The notes under the pieces are model-generated. The model did not search any database. It saw only the letters and a program-made list of their open reading frames with translations, and was not told the DNA's origin. Both the position numbers and the translations under genes were made by a program. Of a DNA stretch of 17,176 bases, positions 1 to 9,400 are shown in pieces; the stretch's first letter is position 1, and every line of letters begins with the position of its first letter. Source of the stretch: Candidatus Accumulibacter vicinus (lineage in GTDB: Bacteria > Pseudomonadota > Gammaproteobacteria > Burkholderiales > Rhodocyclaceae); assembly GCA_002425405.1 (NCBI GenBank), contig DIME01000147.1, positions 60,306-77,481 of the forward strand, written 5' to 3'.

Positions 1-412
1 TACAGAAGCCTTCGAAAGCCAGGCGCTGACCAACGCTCTGGTGGCTGAAGAAGTGTTTGGCGGCGCGTCGCAGGTGGGCAATCCGGAAGCGCCGTACCGC
101 GTCGTAATCGACTCGTCCTTCAGGAAAAGCGGGAACCGAATTGAGGCTGGTTGCGCTGAGCCAGCCGGCGTCGCGCAACTGGCACAGATCGATCAGCAGT
201 TCATTGCCGGCAAAAGCTGAAGGGCTGATGTACGGCGAGTTGCCTGGGCCGACACTGCCGAGTGGCAGCACCTGCCACACTGACTGGCCGGCACCAACCA
301 GCCAGTCGACGAAATGATACGCAGCCGAACCGAGGTCGCCCGAGCCATGCGGTCCGGGCAGCGAGGTGGGATGCAGGAGAATGCCGTTATGGCGGGGAAG
401 TGAGGTGGTCAT
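1..412 (-). CDS. malQ: 4-alpha-glucanotransferase (amylomaltase), N-terminal part
   Basis: Cytoplasmic GH77 enzyme that transfers glucan chains between malto-oligosaccharides, used in glycogen/maltodextrin turnover. Only the first 137 codons lie in the window; the gene runs off the left edge. The visible protein starts MTTSLPRHNGILLHPTSLPG and carries the family N-terminal signature: GILLHPTSLPG, then HGSGDLG, then WQVLPLGSVGPGNSPY and the SAFAGNELLID segment, which form the first beta-alpha units and donor-site loop. The ATG at 412-410 has an AAAGGA Shine-Dalgarno five bases upstream. It follows ackA on the same strand after 71 nt with no visible terminator, so it could be read through from the ackA transcript. 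Polyphosphate- and glycogen-cycling bacteria use this enzyme for glycogen metabolism, which would fit the PPK2 gene nearby, but that link is inference. Confidence 0.93.
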   Translation of the reverse strand, partial: MTTSLPRHNGILLHPTSLPGPHGSGDLGSAAYHFVDWLVGAGQSVWQVLPLGSVGPGNSPYISPSAFAGNELLIDLCQLRDAGWLSATSLNSVPAFPEGRVDYDAVRRFRIAHLRRAAKHFFSHQSVGQRLAFEGFC

Positions 413-483
413 GCGAGTCCTTTGTCTCGACTGAGTTCAGGGGGAGGTCAGAAATCAATCCGTGCCTGCCTGGCGAAGGTTGA

Positions 484-1668
484 TCACAGGGCGAGGAGCT
501 TGCGGGTATGGCGCGCGATCATCAGCTCCTCGTTGGTCGGTACCACCCATGCCGATACCCTGCTGCCGGCGCTGCTGATGCGGGTGCTCCCCTGTTCATT
601 CGCTGCCCGGTCGAGGTCGATGCCCAGCCATTGTGCCTGCTCACAGACGAGCTGCCGGATGCGGGCGCTGTTCTCGCCGATACCGGCGGTAAACACCAGG
701 GCGTCGAGGCCGCCGAGCACCGCTGCGAGCGCGCCGAGTTCGCGCTTGATGCGGTAGATGAAGTGGTCGATCGCCAGGCCGGCGCGCGGTGCATCGCTGG
801 CCAGCAACACCCGCATGTCGTTGCCGATGCCGGACAGACCGAGCAGGCCGGAGCGCTTGTAGAGCAGGTCTTCGATCTGTCTCGCCGAGAGGCCCTCCTG
901 CTGCAGTAGGTAGAGGACGATCCCGGGGTCCATGTTGCCAGGTCGAGTACCCATCATCAGGCCGTCGAGTGCGGTGAAGCCCATCGAACTGCCGACACTG
1001 CGACCGTTGAGCAGCGCGCACATGCTCGCACCGCTGCCGAGATGCGCCACCACGACCCGCCCGCTGGCGATTTCAGGCGCGATCGTCGGCAGGGTTGCCG
1101 CAATGTATTCGTAAGACAAGCCATGAAAACCGTAACGCCGGATACCCCGCTCGTAGTATTCATAGGGCAGACCATACAACTGTCCGACCCTATCCTGTGT
1201 GCGGTGAAAGGCGGTATCGAAGCAGGCCACCTGTGGCAACTCCGGCTGCACGGCCTGCACCGCACGGATCGCGGCGAGATTGTGCGGCTGGTGCAAGGGC
1301 GCGAGCGGCACGAAAGCTGCGAGCGCGTCCATCGCCTCTGGCGTGATCAGGAGCGGTGCCGAATAATCCGGCCCACCATGCACCACGCGGTGGCCGACCC
1401 CGGCCAGAACCTGTCCCGCGAAGCGTGAACGCAGGAGCGTGGCGATTTCCTGCAGAGCCTCTTCATGGTTCGCGATTTCGCTGTTTGGCCAGCGCACATC
1501 GGCGATGCTCCGGCCACTGCCATCTTTCGCTTTCAGTCGCGGGGCCGTGCCGAGACCTTCCACCTGGCCGACTGCCCTGACGCGCATCTCACCCGTGTCC
1601 GGCAGCTCGAAGACCGAGAACTTCAGGCTTGACGAGCCGGCGTTGATGACCAGAATCACCTGTTCCAT
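484..1668 (-). CDS. ackA: Acetate kinase
   Basis: Converts acetyl phosphate and ADP to acetate and ATP (reversible), in the cytoplasm. The 394-residue length is normal for the family. Visible signatures are the N-terminal phosphate-binding VINAGSSSLKF (residues 8-18), GHRVVHGG, the DTAFH segment carrying the catalytic aspartate, RRYGFHGLSY with the active-site histidine, AHLGSGASMCALLNG, the MGTRPGNMDPG loop and the C-terminal FTAGIGENS. The ATG at 1668-1666 lies just after the TGA of the upstream maoC-pta gene with one base between them; its Shine-Dalgarno GGAGG sits inside the last two sense codons of that gene. This arrangement implies translational coupling, so acetyl-CoA to acetyl-P to acetate plus ATP is encoded as a unit. 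It may also accept propionyl phosphate, which the sequence cannot settle. Confidence 0.96.
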   Translation of the reverse strand: MEQVILVINAGSSSLKFSVFELPDTGEMRVRAVGQVEGLGTAPRLKAKDGSGRSIADVRWPNSEIANHEEALQEIATLLRSRFAGQVLAGVGHRVVHGGPDYSAPLLITPEAMDALAAFVPLAPLHQPHNLAAIRAVQAVQPELPQVACFDTAFHRTQDRVGQLYGLPYEYYERGIRRYGFHGLSYEYIAATLPTIAPEIASGRVVVAHLGSGASMCALLNGRSVGSSMGFTALDGLMMGTRPGNMDPGIVLYLLQQEGLSARQIEDLLYKRSGLLGLSGIGNDMRVLLASDAPRAGLAIDHFIYRIKRELGALAAVLGGLDALVFTAGIGENSARIRQLVCEQAQWLGIDLDRAANEQGSTRISSAGSRVSAWVVPTNEELMIARHTRKLLAL

Positions 1669-1669
1669 T

Positions 1670-3082
1670 TCAGCCTCCGCTCTTCGTCAAACCATCCACC
1701 ATCGGCACGCTGGCCATCAGGCAGGCGATCGCGCAGGAGGCCAGCTTGGTCCGCCTGTTGTCGGCACGGCTGGTCAGGATGATCGGCACACGCGCGCCGA
1801 GAACGATGCCGGCGCCGTCGGCATGACTCATGAAGGTGAGTTGCTTGGCGAGGATGTTGCCGGCCGCGAGATCGGGGACGACCAGGATGTCCGGATCGCC
1901 GGCCACCGGGGAGTCGATTTTCTTTATCCGCGCAGCTTCCTTGCTGATGGCGTTGTCGAGTGCCAGCGGGCCATCGAGAATGGCGCCCGAGATCTGGCCG
2001 CGGTCGGCCATCTTGCACAGCGAGGCCGCGTCGGTGGTGCACGCCATCCGGGAATTGATCGTTTCGACCGCGCAGATGATCGCCACCTTGGGGCGGGCGA
2101 CGCAGAGGACATGCGCCAGATCGATCGCGTTCTGGCAGATGTCGCGCTTGGTGTCGAGATCGGGAGAAATGTTGATCGCCGCATCGGTGACGATCAATGG
2201 CTTGTGGTAGGTCGGCACGTCCATCAGGAAGGCGTGCGTGATGCGCCGTTCGGTACGCAGGCCGGTTTCCCGGCTGACCACTTCAGCCATCAGTTCGTCG
2301 GTATGCAGGCTGCCTTTCATCAATGCTGCGGCCTGTCCGAGGCGGACCAGTTCAACGGCACGGAAGGCCGCAGCATGGCTGTGCGGCACGTCTTCGAGGC
2401 GGAGGCCGGCGAGGTCGAAACCCTGTTGTTCGGCAAGCGTACGGATGCGCGCCAGCGGACCCACCAGGATGGCTTCGATCAGGCCCTCGCGGGCGGCCTC
2501 GAGGGCGGCGCCAAGAGAAGATTCGTCGCAGGGATGCACCACCGCGACGGCCACCGGCGGCAGTTGCCGACAGCGCCCGACAAAATTCTCCAGGTTATCA
2601 TGGCTCTGGATCGATACCTGCGCAGCGTCCGGACGCTCCATGGTGATTCTCACCTTGGGCGCGATGACGCGGGCAGTACCGGTCATCACCGTCTCGCCGC
2701 GGGCATTGACGCAGCGGCAGTCAAAAGTGACGCGACGGGTTTCGGCATGCTTCTCACGCACCGTGATGCTCAGCGTGATCTGTTCGCCGATGGTGACCGG
2801 CGCGTGGAACTCGAGATCCTGCCCGGCGTACACTGTGCCCGGGCCGGGGAGCTGATTACCGAGCAGTCCGGAGACCTGGGCGCCCAGCCACATGCTGTGC
2901 GCGCTCAGATCGCCGGGGCCGAGCTGTTTGTCCAGTTCGGAGTCGAGGTGGGTCGGACTGACCTCGCCTGAAACTGCAGCGAAAAGCTGCACGTCCTGCA
3001 AGGTCAGCGTATGGCGGATACTCGCCGTATCGCCGACCAGGATGTCGTCGAAACAGCGGTTCTGGAGGATTTCCGGGCTCAT
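1670..3082 (-). CDS. MaoC-like hydratase / phosphate acetyl(butyryl)transferase fusion
   Basis: A 470-residue two-domain protein. Residues about 10-145 form a MaoC/PhaJ-type hotdog domain with the hydratase motif region FAAVSGEVSPTHLD (34-47) and a LPGPGTVYAGQDLEF segment. Residues about 160-465 are a phosphate acetyl/butyryltransferase domain, with features such as LMKGSLHTDELM, the DAAINISPDL segment and GDPDILVVPDLAAGN. This fused architecture is known from many proteobacteria and is usually annotated as bifunctional enoyl-CoA hydratase/phosphate acetyltransferase. It exchanges CoA for phosphate on acetyl-CoA, feeding AckA one base downstream. The catalytic Asp of PhaJ-type hydratases appears as Glu40 here while the partner His45 is kept, so hydratase activity is uncertain. 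The ATG at 3082 is preceded by AAAGAG seven bases upstream. Substrate choice (acetyl or longer acyl) cannot be read from the sequence. Confidence 0.92.
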   Translation of the reverse strand: MSPEILQNRCFDDILVGDTASIRHTLTLQDVQLFAAVSGEVSPTHLDSELDKQLGPGDLSAHSMWLGAQVSGLLGNQLPGPGTVYAGQDLEFHAPVTIGEQITLSITVREKHAETRRVTFDCRCVNARGETVMTGTARVIAPKVRITMERPDAAQVSIQSHDNLENFVGRCRQLPPVAVAVVHPCDESSLGAALEAAREGLIEAILVGPLARIRTLAEQQGFDLAGLRLEDVPHSHAAAFRAVELVRLGQAAALMKGSLHTDELMAEVVSRETGLRTERRITHAFLMDVPTYHKPLIVTDAAINISPDLDTKRDICQNAIDLAHVLCVARPKVAIICAVETINSRMACTTDAASLCKMADRGQISGAILDGPLALDNAISKEAARIKKIDSPVAGDPDILVVPDLAAGNILAKQLTFMSHADGAGIVLGARVPIILTSRADNRRTKLASCAIACLMASVPMVDGLTKSGG

Positions 3083-3146
3083 CTGTGTGCTCTTTGCGCT
3101 GGAGGGTGGAGGCGAGAGGGGCGAGCCGATTCGGGTTTTGGAGTAG

Positions 3147-3157
3147 GCACAGTGTGC
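3147..3157. promoter_or_regulatory. Small palindrome in fabI-pta spacer
   Basis: The 138-nt spacer 3083-3220 between fabI and the maoC-pta gene contains an 11-nt perfect inverted repeat (GCACA, central G, TGTGC). A second 5-bp stem (GTGCG/CGCAC with a GTAG loop) lies just after the fabI stop, without a T tract. Neither is a convincing terminator, and I see no good -35/-10 pair for the downstream genes. It could be an operator or chance in GC-rich DNA. Confidence 0.2.
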
Positions 3158-3220
3158 AGCCCGCGGCCCGCCCTGATAAGGTTCAAATCTGGTGTGCGTT
3201 GCGAGTGCGCTACCGCACGA

Positions 3221-4051
3221 TTAACCCATGATGTTGTAACCGCCGTCCATATAGAGAACCTCGCCGGTGACGATCGAGGCAAAATCACACGCCAGTGCGG
3301 CCGTCGCCAGGCCCACCTGATCGGGGGTAACCAGTTTCCCGGTCGGCGCCTTTTCCTTGGTCTTGGCCAGGAGTTCGTCGAAGCGATCGATTCCTGATGC
3401 GGCCCGGGTCATGACCGGTCCCGGCGAGATGACGTTGACGCGGATGCCTTTCGGCCCCAACTCCGCAGCCAGGTAGCGGGCAGCCGACTCCAGCGCTGCC
3501 TTCGCTGGCCCCATGATCCCGTAGTGCGGGACGACCTTCTCGCCACCGAAGTAACTCATCGTGAAAATGGTGCCACCTTCCTTCTCCAGCAGCGGCTCGG
3601 CCAGATGCGCAACGCGCAGCAACGAGTGCACCGAGATGTCCATTGCCATCAGGAAACCGTCCCGCGAGCAGTCGACGACCCGGCCATGCAGGTCTTCCAT
3701 GGGCGCAAAGGCGATTGAATGCAGAACGACGTGCAGCTTGCCCCATTTCCGCTCAATGGCCTCGAAAACTGCCTCGAGCTGGCCCGGCTGGCGCACGTCG
3801 CACGGCAAGTAAAGCGCGTCGTCAACGCCCAGCGCCTGAGCGAGTTCGCCAGTGTAGCGCTTCGTTTTGTCGTTGAGGTAGGTAATCGACAGATCCGCTC
3901 CGCAGGCGCGGAAGGCGCGCGCGCAGCCATAGGCGATTGAGTCCTTGTTGGCGATGCCGATGACAAGCGCCTTCCGGCCGGCGAGCGGCTGTTGAGGAAT
4001 CCCGACCGGCTGTAGCATTGGGCCATCGGAATCGTTGAGTGGTTCGGTCAT
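3221..4051 (-). CDS. fabI: Enoyl-[acyl-carrier-protein] reductase (NADH), FabI type
   Basis: Short-chain dehydrogenase superfamily enzyme that reduces trans-2-enoyl-ACP, the last step of each type II fatty-acid elongation round, in the cytoplasm. The nucleotide-binding segment IGIANKDSIAYG (31-42) matches the FabI variant of the glycine-rich loop. The catalytic residues are Tyr167 in SYFGG, Tyr177 in HYGIMG and Lys184 in GPAKAAL, with the FabI spacing. LHSIAFAPMEDL and the C-terminal GEVLYMDGGYNIMG also fit. The protein is 276 residues; the first 22 or so precede the usual FabI start, but AGGAG six bases before the ATG at 4051 supports this start. It begins 18 nt after the ppk2 stop, so it likely belongs to the efflux-ppk2 transcript, and pta-ackA follow on the same strand. 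FabI is the triclosan target; no resistance change can be asserted from the sequence. Confidence 0.95.
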   Translation of the reverse strand: MTEPLNDSDGPMLQPVGIPQQPLAGRKALVIGIANKDSIAYGCARAFRACGADLSITYLNDKTKRYTGELAQALGVDDALYLPCDVRQPGQLEAVFEAIERKWGKLHVVLHSIAFAPMEDLHGRVVDCSRDGFLMAMDISVHSLLRVAHLAEPLLEKEGGTIFTMSYFGGEKVVPHYGIMGPAKAALESAARYLAAELGPKGIRVNVISPGPVMTRAASGIDRFDELLAKTKEKAPTGKLVTPDQVGLATAALACDFASIVTGEVLYMDGGYNIMG

Positions 4052-4069
4052 GGCGATCTCCTGTCGGCG

Positions 4070-4972
4070 TCAGTAAACTTCCGGGACATACTTGAGTGGC
4101 AGCTTGACTTCCTGGTAATCGCCCGGTTTCTGCCGTTTGGGCAGGGTGATCTTCGGCTGCTTGACCACTTCGTAGGGAATGCTGCTCAGGATGTGCTTGA
4201 TGATGTTCAGGCGCACACGCTTCTTGTCGTTGGAGCGGGCAACGAACCACGGTGCCCACTCCGTATCGGTCGCCCTGAACATCTCGTCACGGGCGCGCGA
4301 GTAGTCGTACCAGTGGCTGTAGGACTTGAGGTCCATCGGCGAGAGCTTCCATTGCTTGCGCGGATCGGTGATACGCGCTTCGAGGCGGCGTGTTTGCTCG
4401 TCCATATCGACTTCCAGCCAGTACTTGAGCAGGAGGATGTTGTTGAGTCCCGAAGTCATCAGCTTTTCGAACAGCGGTGCCCCCTTGAGGAAAGCCTCCA
4501 CCTGCTCTTCACTGGCGAAGCCCATCACGCGTTCGACACCGGCGCGGTTGTACCAGCTGCGATCGAAGATCACGACCTCGCCGGCGGCCGGCAGGTGCGG
4601 CAGGTAGCGCTGCACGTACATCTGACTCTTTTCGCGCTCGGTCGGCGCCGGCAGGGCGACGACCCGGAAGACGCGCGGGCTGACGCGGCCGGTGATGGCC
4701 TTGATCGTGCCACCCTTGCCGGCGCCGTCACGGCCTTCGAAGACGATCACCACCTTGAGGCCCTGCTTGATCACCCACGACTGGAGATGGACCAGTTCGG
4801 CCTCGAGCTTTTCGAGTTCCTTGAGGTAGGTCCTGTTGGACATCCTCTTCACCGGTTTTTCCGGGGTCTCGGCCGTTTCTGGGGTTTCTTCGGCCACCGT
4901 GTTTGACGGCATGTCCGGATGGACGACCCGCTCAGCCCGGCTTTTCCTTGCCGACTTGCCTTTTTTGCCCAT
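4070..4972 (-). CDS. ppk2: Polyphosphate kinase 2 family protein
   Basis: Transfers phosphate between inorganic polyphosphate and nucleotides; single-domain class I PPK2 enzymes mainly make NTPs from NDPs with polyphosphate. The 300-residue protein has a basic, probably disordered N-terminus (residues 1-45, Lys/Arg-rich then TPE-rich), followed by the PPK2 core. Visible are the Walker A-type loop FEGRDGAGKGGTIKAI (78-93), the Walker B-like VIFDRSWYNRAGVE (134-147) and the lid region LPAPTEREKSQMYVQRYL. KYWLEVDMDEQTRRLEARI and DPRKQWKLSPMD follow, typical of the family. The ATG at 4972 lies one base past the stop of the outer-membrane factor gene, with AAAGGA seven bases upstream, so it appears translationally coupled to the efflux operon. 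fabI follows after 18 nt. Which nucleotide it prefers is not readable. Presence with an efflux pump is unusual; see findings. Confidence 0.95.
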   Translation of the reverse strand: MGKKGKSARKSRAERVVHPDMPSNTVAEETPETAETPEKPVKRMSNRTYLKELEKLEAELVHLQSWVIKQGLKVVIVFEGRDGAGKGGTIKAITGRVSPRVFRVVALPAPTEREKSQMYVQRYLPHLPAAGEVVIFDRSWYNRAGVERVMGFASEEQVEAFLKGAPLFEKLMTSGLNNILLLKYWLEVDMDEQTRRLEARITDPRKQWKLSPMDLKSYSHWYDYSRARDEMFRATDTEWAPWFVARSNDKKRVRLNIIKHILSSIPYEVVKQPKITLPKRQKPGDYQEVKLPLKYVPEVY

Positions 4973-4973
4973 T

Positions 4974-6401
4974 TCACATTCCTTTCGAGATATCGGTTTG
5001 CACTGCGCTGGCCGTCCTGTCCGCCTCGACCACCCAGCCGCCGCCCATCGCCTTGTAGAGGTTGATCATTGCCTGCAAGCGGGCCTGCTGCGTCTGCGTG
5101 TATTGTAGCTGGGCATTGAACAGGCTACGTTCGGCGTCGAGGACCTCGATGTAGCTGGTGTAGCCATTCTCGTAGCGCAGCCGGGCCGTTCCCGCATACG
5201 CTTGCAGCGCGTCTACCTGGCGTTTCTGCGCCTGTAACTGCACACCGGTCCGGTCCTGATCGACAAGCGCGTCATTAACCTCGCGAAACGCTTGCTGAAT
5301 GGCTTTCTGATACGCGAACAGTGCCTGCTGCTGTTGCGCTTCCGCGGCCTGCACCTGACCGGCAATGGCCCCGGCGGTGAAGATCGGCAGGCTGATCGGG
5401 GCGGCGTACTGCCAGACCTTCGACTCGCTGTCGAACAGCTTGCCAAGACTGGTGCTGGCATAACCGAACAGGCCGGTCAGCGAGATCGTCGGAAAATAGG
5501 TCGCTTTGGCAGCGCCAATCAGGGCATTGGCGGCGATCAGGTTCTGTTCGGCCTGCTGCAGGTCGGGGCGGCGCTCGAGCAGATCGGATGGCAGACCGGC
5601 CGGGATGGCCGGCACGCTCAGTTGATCGATGTTCCTGCCGCGGGCGATCGGTCCGGGGTTGCGACCGAGCAGCACGCAGAGGCCGTTTTCCTGCTGGGCG
5701 ATCGACTTTTCGATGACCGGGATGGTGGCCAGGGCTTCCTCGAACTGGGACTGGTTCTGGCTCAGCTCGAGCAGCGAGATGACGCCTCCGGCGTAGCGCT
5801 GCTTGAAAATTTCGTAGGACTCGCCGCGACTTTTTGCGGTCGCCCTGGCGATCTCCAGTTGGCGATCGAGGTCGCGCAGGTTGACGTAGGCGCTGGCCAC
5901 ACTGCCGACCAGCGAGAGGATGACGGCGCGTCGTCCGTCCTCGCTGGCCAGGAGCTGTGCCCGCGCGGCTTCGCTCTGGCGACGGATACGGCCCCAGATG
6001 TCGATTTCCCAACTGGCCGTGAATACCGCCTGGTAGCTGTTGTAGGTGCTGCTGCCGCTGTCCAGGGCCGAGATCGAACTCCTCTGCCGACTGGCTTCGT
6101 AGCTGGCGCCGAGCTGCGGGAACAGCGGCGCACGAACGACGCCGTAGCGGCCGGCGAACTCGTCGATGCGCGCGCTGGCAATCAGCAGGTCCTTGTTTTC
6201 ACGCAGGGCCGTGCCGACCAGATCATTGAGCACCGGGTCGCCGAACTGTTCCCACCAAGCGGTATTGGCCAGATCAAGCGCCGTCTGATCGCTCAGGCGC
6301 CAGGCGGCGGGGGTGTCTACGGTCGGGCGCAGATAGTCGGGTCCGACCATGCAGCCACTGGCAGACAGCGCCAGCAGGGCAATCACGATGGGCTTACGCA
6401 T
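4974..6401 (-). CDS. RND efflux outer membrane lipoprotein (OprM/NodT family)
   Basis: TolC-like outer-membrane channel that completes a tripartite efflux pump. The 475-residue protein starts MRKPIVIALLALSASGC; Cys17 in the ASGC lipobox predicts lipidation and outer-membrane anchoring. MVGPDYLRP and TPAAW follow, a hallmark of the NodT/OprM group, and two OEP repeats with long coiled-coil hairpins, marked by ASYEASRQRSS, SWEIDIWGRIRRQSEAAR and LLERRPDLQQAEQNLIAAN. The reading frame stays open to 6467, but the ATG at 6401 is preferred: it has AAAGGAGGG about eight bases upstream and gives a clean signal peptide. It overlaps the 3' end of the RND pump gene by 8 nt, and its stop is one base from the ppk2 start. 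Substrates cannot be inferred. Confidence 0.95.
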   Translation of the reverse strand: MRKPIVIALLALSASGCMVGPDYLRPTVDTPAAWRLSDQTALDLANTAWWEQFGDPVLNDLVGTALRENKDLLIASARIDEFAGRYGVVRAPLFPQLGASYEASRQRSSISALDSGSSTYNSYQAVFTASWEIDIWGRIRRQSEAARAQLLASEDGRRAVILSLVGSVASAYVNLRDLDRQLEIARATAKSRGESYEIFKQRYAGGVISLLELSQNQSQFEEALATIPVIEKSIAQQENGLCVLLGRNPGPIARGRNIDQLSVPAIPAGLPSDLLERRPDLQQAEQNLIAANALIGAAKATYFPTISLTGLFGYASTSLGKLFDSESKVWQYAAPISLPIFTAGAIAGQVQAAEAQQQQALFAYQKAIQQAFREVNDALVDQDRTGVQLQAQKRQVDALQAYAGTARLRYENGYTSYIEVLDAERSLFNAQLQYTQTQQARLQAMINLYKAMGGGWVVEADRTASAVQTDISKGM

Positions 6402-9400
6402 GGCCCTGACCCTCCTTTCCGGCGCCGTCTGGCTGGTCTGCAACCGCGTGCGGGGCGGCTTCTCCACTCCCGGCGTGAGAGACCCCGGTTTCCCCCTTGT
6501 GGCCGAGTTTCTCGACGACGTAGAAGGTCACCGGGATGATGAAGATGGCGAGACCGGTCGCCGCCAGCATGCCGCCAATGACCGTGCTGCCCATCACCTG
6601 ACGCGAAATGGCGCCGGCGCCGCTGGCGATCGCCAATGGCACGCAACCGAGAATGAAGGCGAAGGAAGTCATCAGGATCGGTCGCAGGCGCAGTTGCGCG
6701 CCCTTGAGGGTGGCTTCGGCGAGCGACAGCTCTCCCTTTTCGTATTCCATCTTGGCAAACTCGACGATCAGGATCGCATTCTTGGCGGCGAGGCCGATCA
6801 GCATCACCAGACCGATCTGCGCATAGACGTTGTTTTCCTGCCCGCGCAGCAACAATGCCGCGAAGGCGCCGGCGACGGCGATCGGGGTACCCAGCAGTAC
6901 CGAGAACGGTAGGGACCAGCTCTCGTACTGTGCCGCCAGGATCAGGAAGACGCAGAGCAGCGAGAAGGCGAAGATGACCATCGGCGAGACCCCCTGCTGT
7001 GCCTTCTGCTCCTGGTACGACATGCCGAGGTAGTCGTAGCCCATTTCACCCGGCATGGTCTCGGCGAAGACTTCCTCGAGCGCGCGCATCACCTGCGCCG
7101 AACTGTAGCCGGGCGCGGCCGAAGCATTGATCTGGGCGCTCCGATAGAGGTTGTAGCGCATCGTGAATTCCGGGCCGGCGATGTTGCGGATCGAGATCAG
7201 CGCCGACAGCGGCACCGGCTGGCCGTCCTTGTTGCGCACGTAGAACTGGCCGATATTCTCGATATTGGTGCGGTATTCGCCCTCGGCCTGGACGTAGACC
7301 TGCCACTGGCGTCCAAAGCGGTTGAAGTAATTGATGAAGCCGCTGCCGAGGAAACTCTGCAGGGTCTTGTACACGTCGCTGATGTTGACTCCCTGCTTGA
7401 GCACCTTGTCGCGATCGACGTCAATGAACAATTGCGGCACGGTCGGCCGGAAGGTGGTCGTGACGCCAGCCAACTCCGGGCGCTTTCTGGCGGCCTCGAT
7501 GAACTTGCCGGTATTCTCGGCGAGGAAGGCGATGTCCTTGCCGGCACGGTCTTCGAGAATGAAGGTCGCCCCCCCTGAAACACCGACGCCCGGGATCGCC
7601 GGTGGCGGAAACGCGAAACCGATGGCACCGCTGATGCCGCCAAGGTGCCTGGTCAGTTCGGCCTTGATCGCGGCGTACTGTTCCTCCGGCTTCTTGCGCT
7701 TGGCCCAGTCTTCCAGGGTGACGAAGAAGAATGCGCTGTAGGTATTCTGTACCTGGCTCAGCATGCTGTAGCCGATCACCGTGGTCGTGTATTTGACCCC
7801 CGGCACCTTCATGATCAGGTCTTCTGCCTGGCGGGCGATTTCTGCGGTACGCTGCAAGGAAGCCCCATCGGGGAGCTGTACCCCGGCGTACACGTAGCCC
7901 TGGTCTTCATCCGGAAGGAAACCGGCGGGAACCACTTTCCCGAAAAAACCGGCGGCAACGGCCATGCCGACCAGAAACAGCAGACTGATCGCACTCTTGC
8001 GGATTGCGATCCGGCAGGTTCCCACGTAGCCGCCGGTAAGTTTTCCGAAGACGCCGTTGAACCAGTCGTAGAATTTCTGCAACGGACCGCTGCCCTTGAC
8101 TTTCGGCCTGAGCAGCAGCGCGCAGAGGGCGGGACTCAAGGTCAGTGCGTTGAACGCCGAGATGATCACCGAAATGGCGATGGTCACCGCGAACTGCTGG
8201 TAGAGCTGGCCGGTGATGCCGGGAATGAAGGCCGTGGGCACGAAAACCGCAGCGAGGATGACGGCGATGGCGATCACCGGCCCGGTGACTTCGTCCATTG
8301 CCTTGAGCGTCGCTTCCTTGGCCGACAGCCCATGCTCGATGTGGTGCTCGACTGCCTCGACGACGACGATGGCGTCGTCCACAACCAGGCCGATCGCCAG
8401 AACCAGGCCGAACAGCGAGAGGGTGTTGATCGAGAAGCCGAACATCGGGAAGAGCATGAAGGTGCCGACCAGCGACACCGGTACGGCGAGCAGCGGGATC
8501 AGCGTCGCGCGCCAGCCCTGCAGAAAGACGAAGACGACGATCATCACCAGCACCAGCGCTTCGAGCAGCGTGTGCTGGATCTCCTTGATGCCTTCGGTGA
8601 CCGACAAGGTGGTATCGAGAGCGACGACGTAGTCGAGGTCGGGCGGAAAACCCTCCTTGATTTTTGCCATCAGCTTCTTGGCGCCGTCGGCCGCATCGAG
8701 GGCATTGGCACCCGGCATCTGATAGAGCGCCACCAGGGCGGCGGGCTTGCCGTTGAGCCGCCCCTGCATGTTGTAGGTCTGGGCGCCAAGTTCGATGCGG
8801 GCGACATCACCGACGCGGACGATCGATCCATCGACGTTGGCACGCAGGACGACATTGGCGAATTCCTCCTCGCTTTGTAGCCGCCCCTGCGCGCGCACCG
8901 CGTAGGTAAACTCCTGACCTGCCGGTACCGGCTCGGCGCCGATTGTTCCCGCCGGATTGACCGTATTCTGGGCGTTGATCGCGTTGACGATCTCCGGAAT
9001 CGTGATGTTCAGCTTGGCCAGGACATCGGGCCGCACCCACAGGCGCATCGCGTACTGGCCGGCGCCGAAGATCGTCACGCTGGCGATTCCCTTGACCCGC
9101 GTCATCTGGTCATTGATGTTGATGTACGCGTAATTGGCCAGGAAAATGTTGTCGTACGTGCCGTTGGGCGAATACAGAGCGAACATGATCAGTGGCGAAG
9201 AGGTCGACTTCTGTACCGTCACGCCGTAGTTGCGGACGTCCGATGGCAGTTGTGACTCGGCCTGCCCTTGGCGCATCTGCGCCAGCAACTGGTCGGTGTT
9301 GGCGTCCGTCGCAATGTCGAAGTTCACCGTCAGCGTCGACTGACCGTTGTTGGCGTTGATCGAAAACATGTAGTTCATGTTGTCGACGCCCGACATCTGC

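Noticed and set aside
1439..2971. Long plus-strand open frame (510 codons) across the pta-ackA genes
   Set aside because: It is antisense to two well-recognised genes, has Asp/His/Gly/Arg-rich composition typical of a GC-rich shadow frame, and resembles no family.
6402..6467. N-terminal extension of the outer-membrane lipoprotein
   Set aside because: It would bury the signal peptide 22 residues inside the protein; the internal ATG has a strong ribosome site.
5292..6539. Plus-strand open frame of 415 codons opposite the outer-membrane factor
   Set aside because: Shadow of the lipoprotein gene; no ribosome site or recognisable domain.
7645..8880. Plus-strand open frame of 411 codons opposite the RND pump gene
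   Set aside because: Composition is dominated by Asp, Glu, His, Arg and Gln, the mirror image of hydrophobic helices on the other strand.
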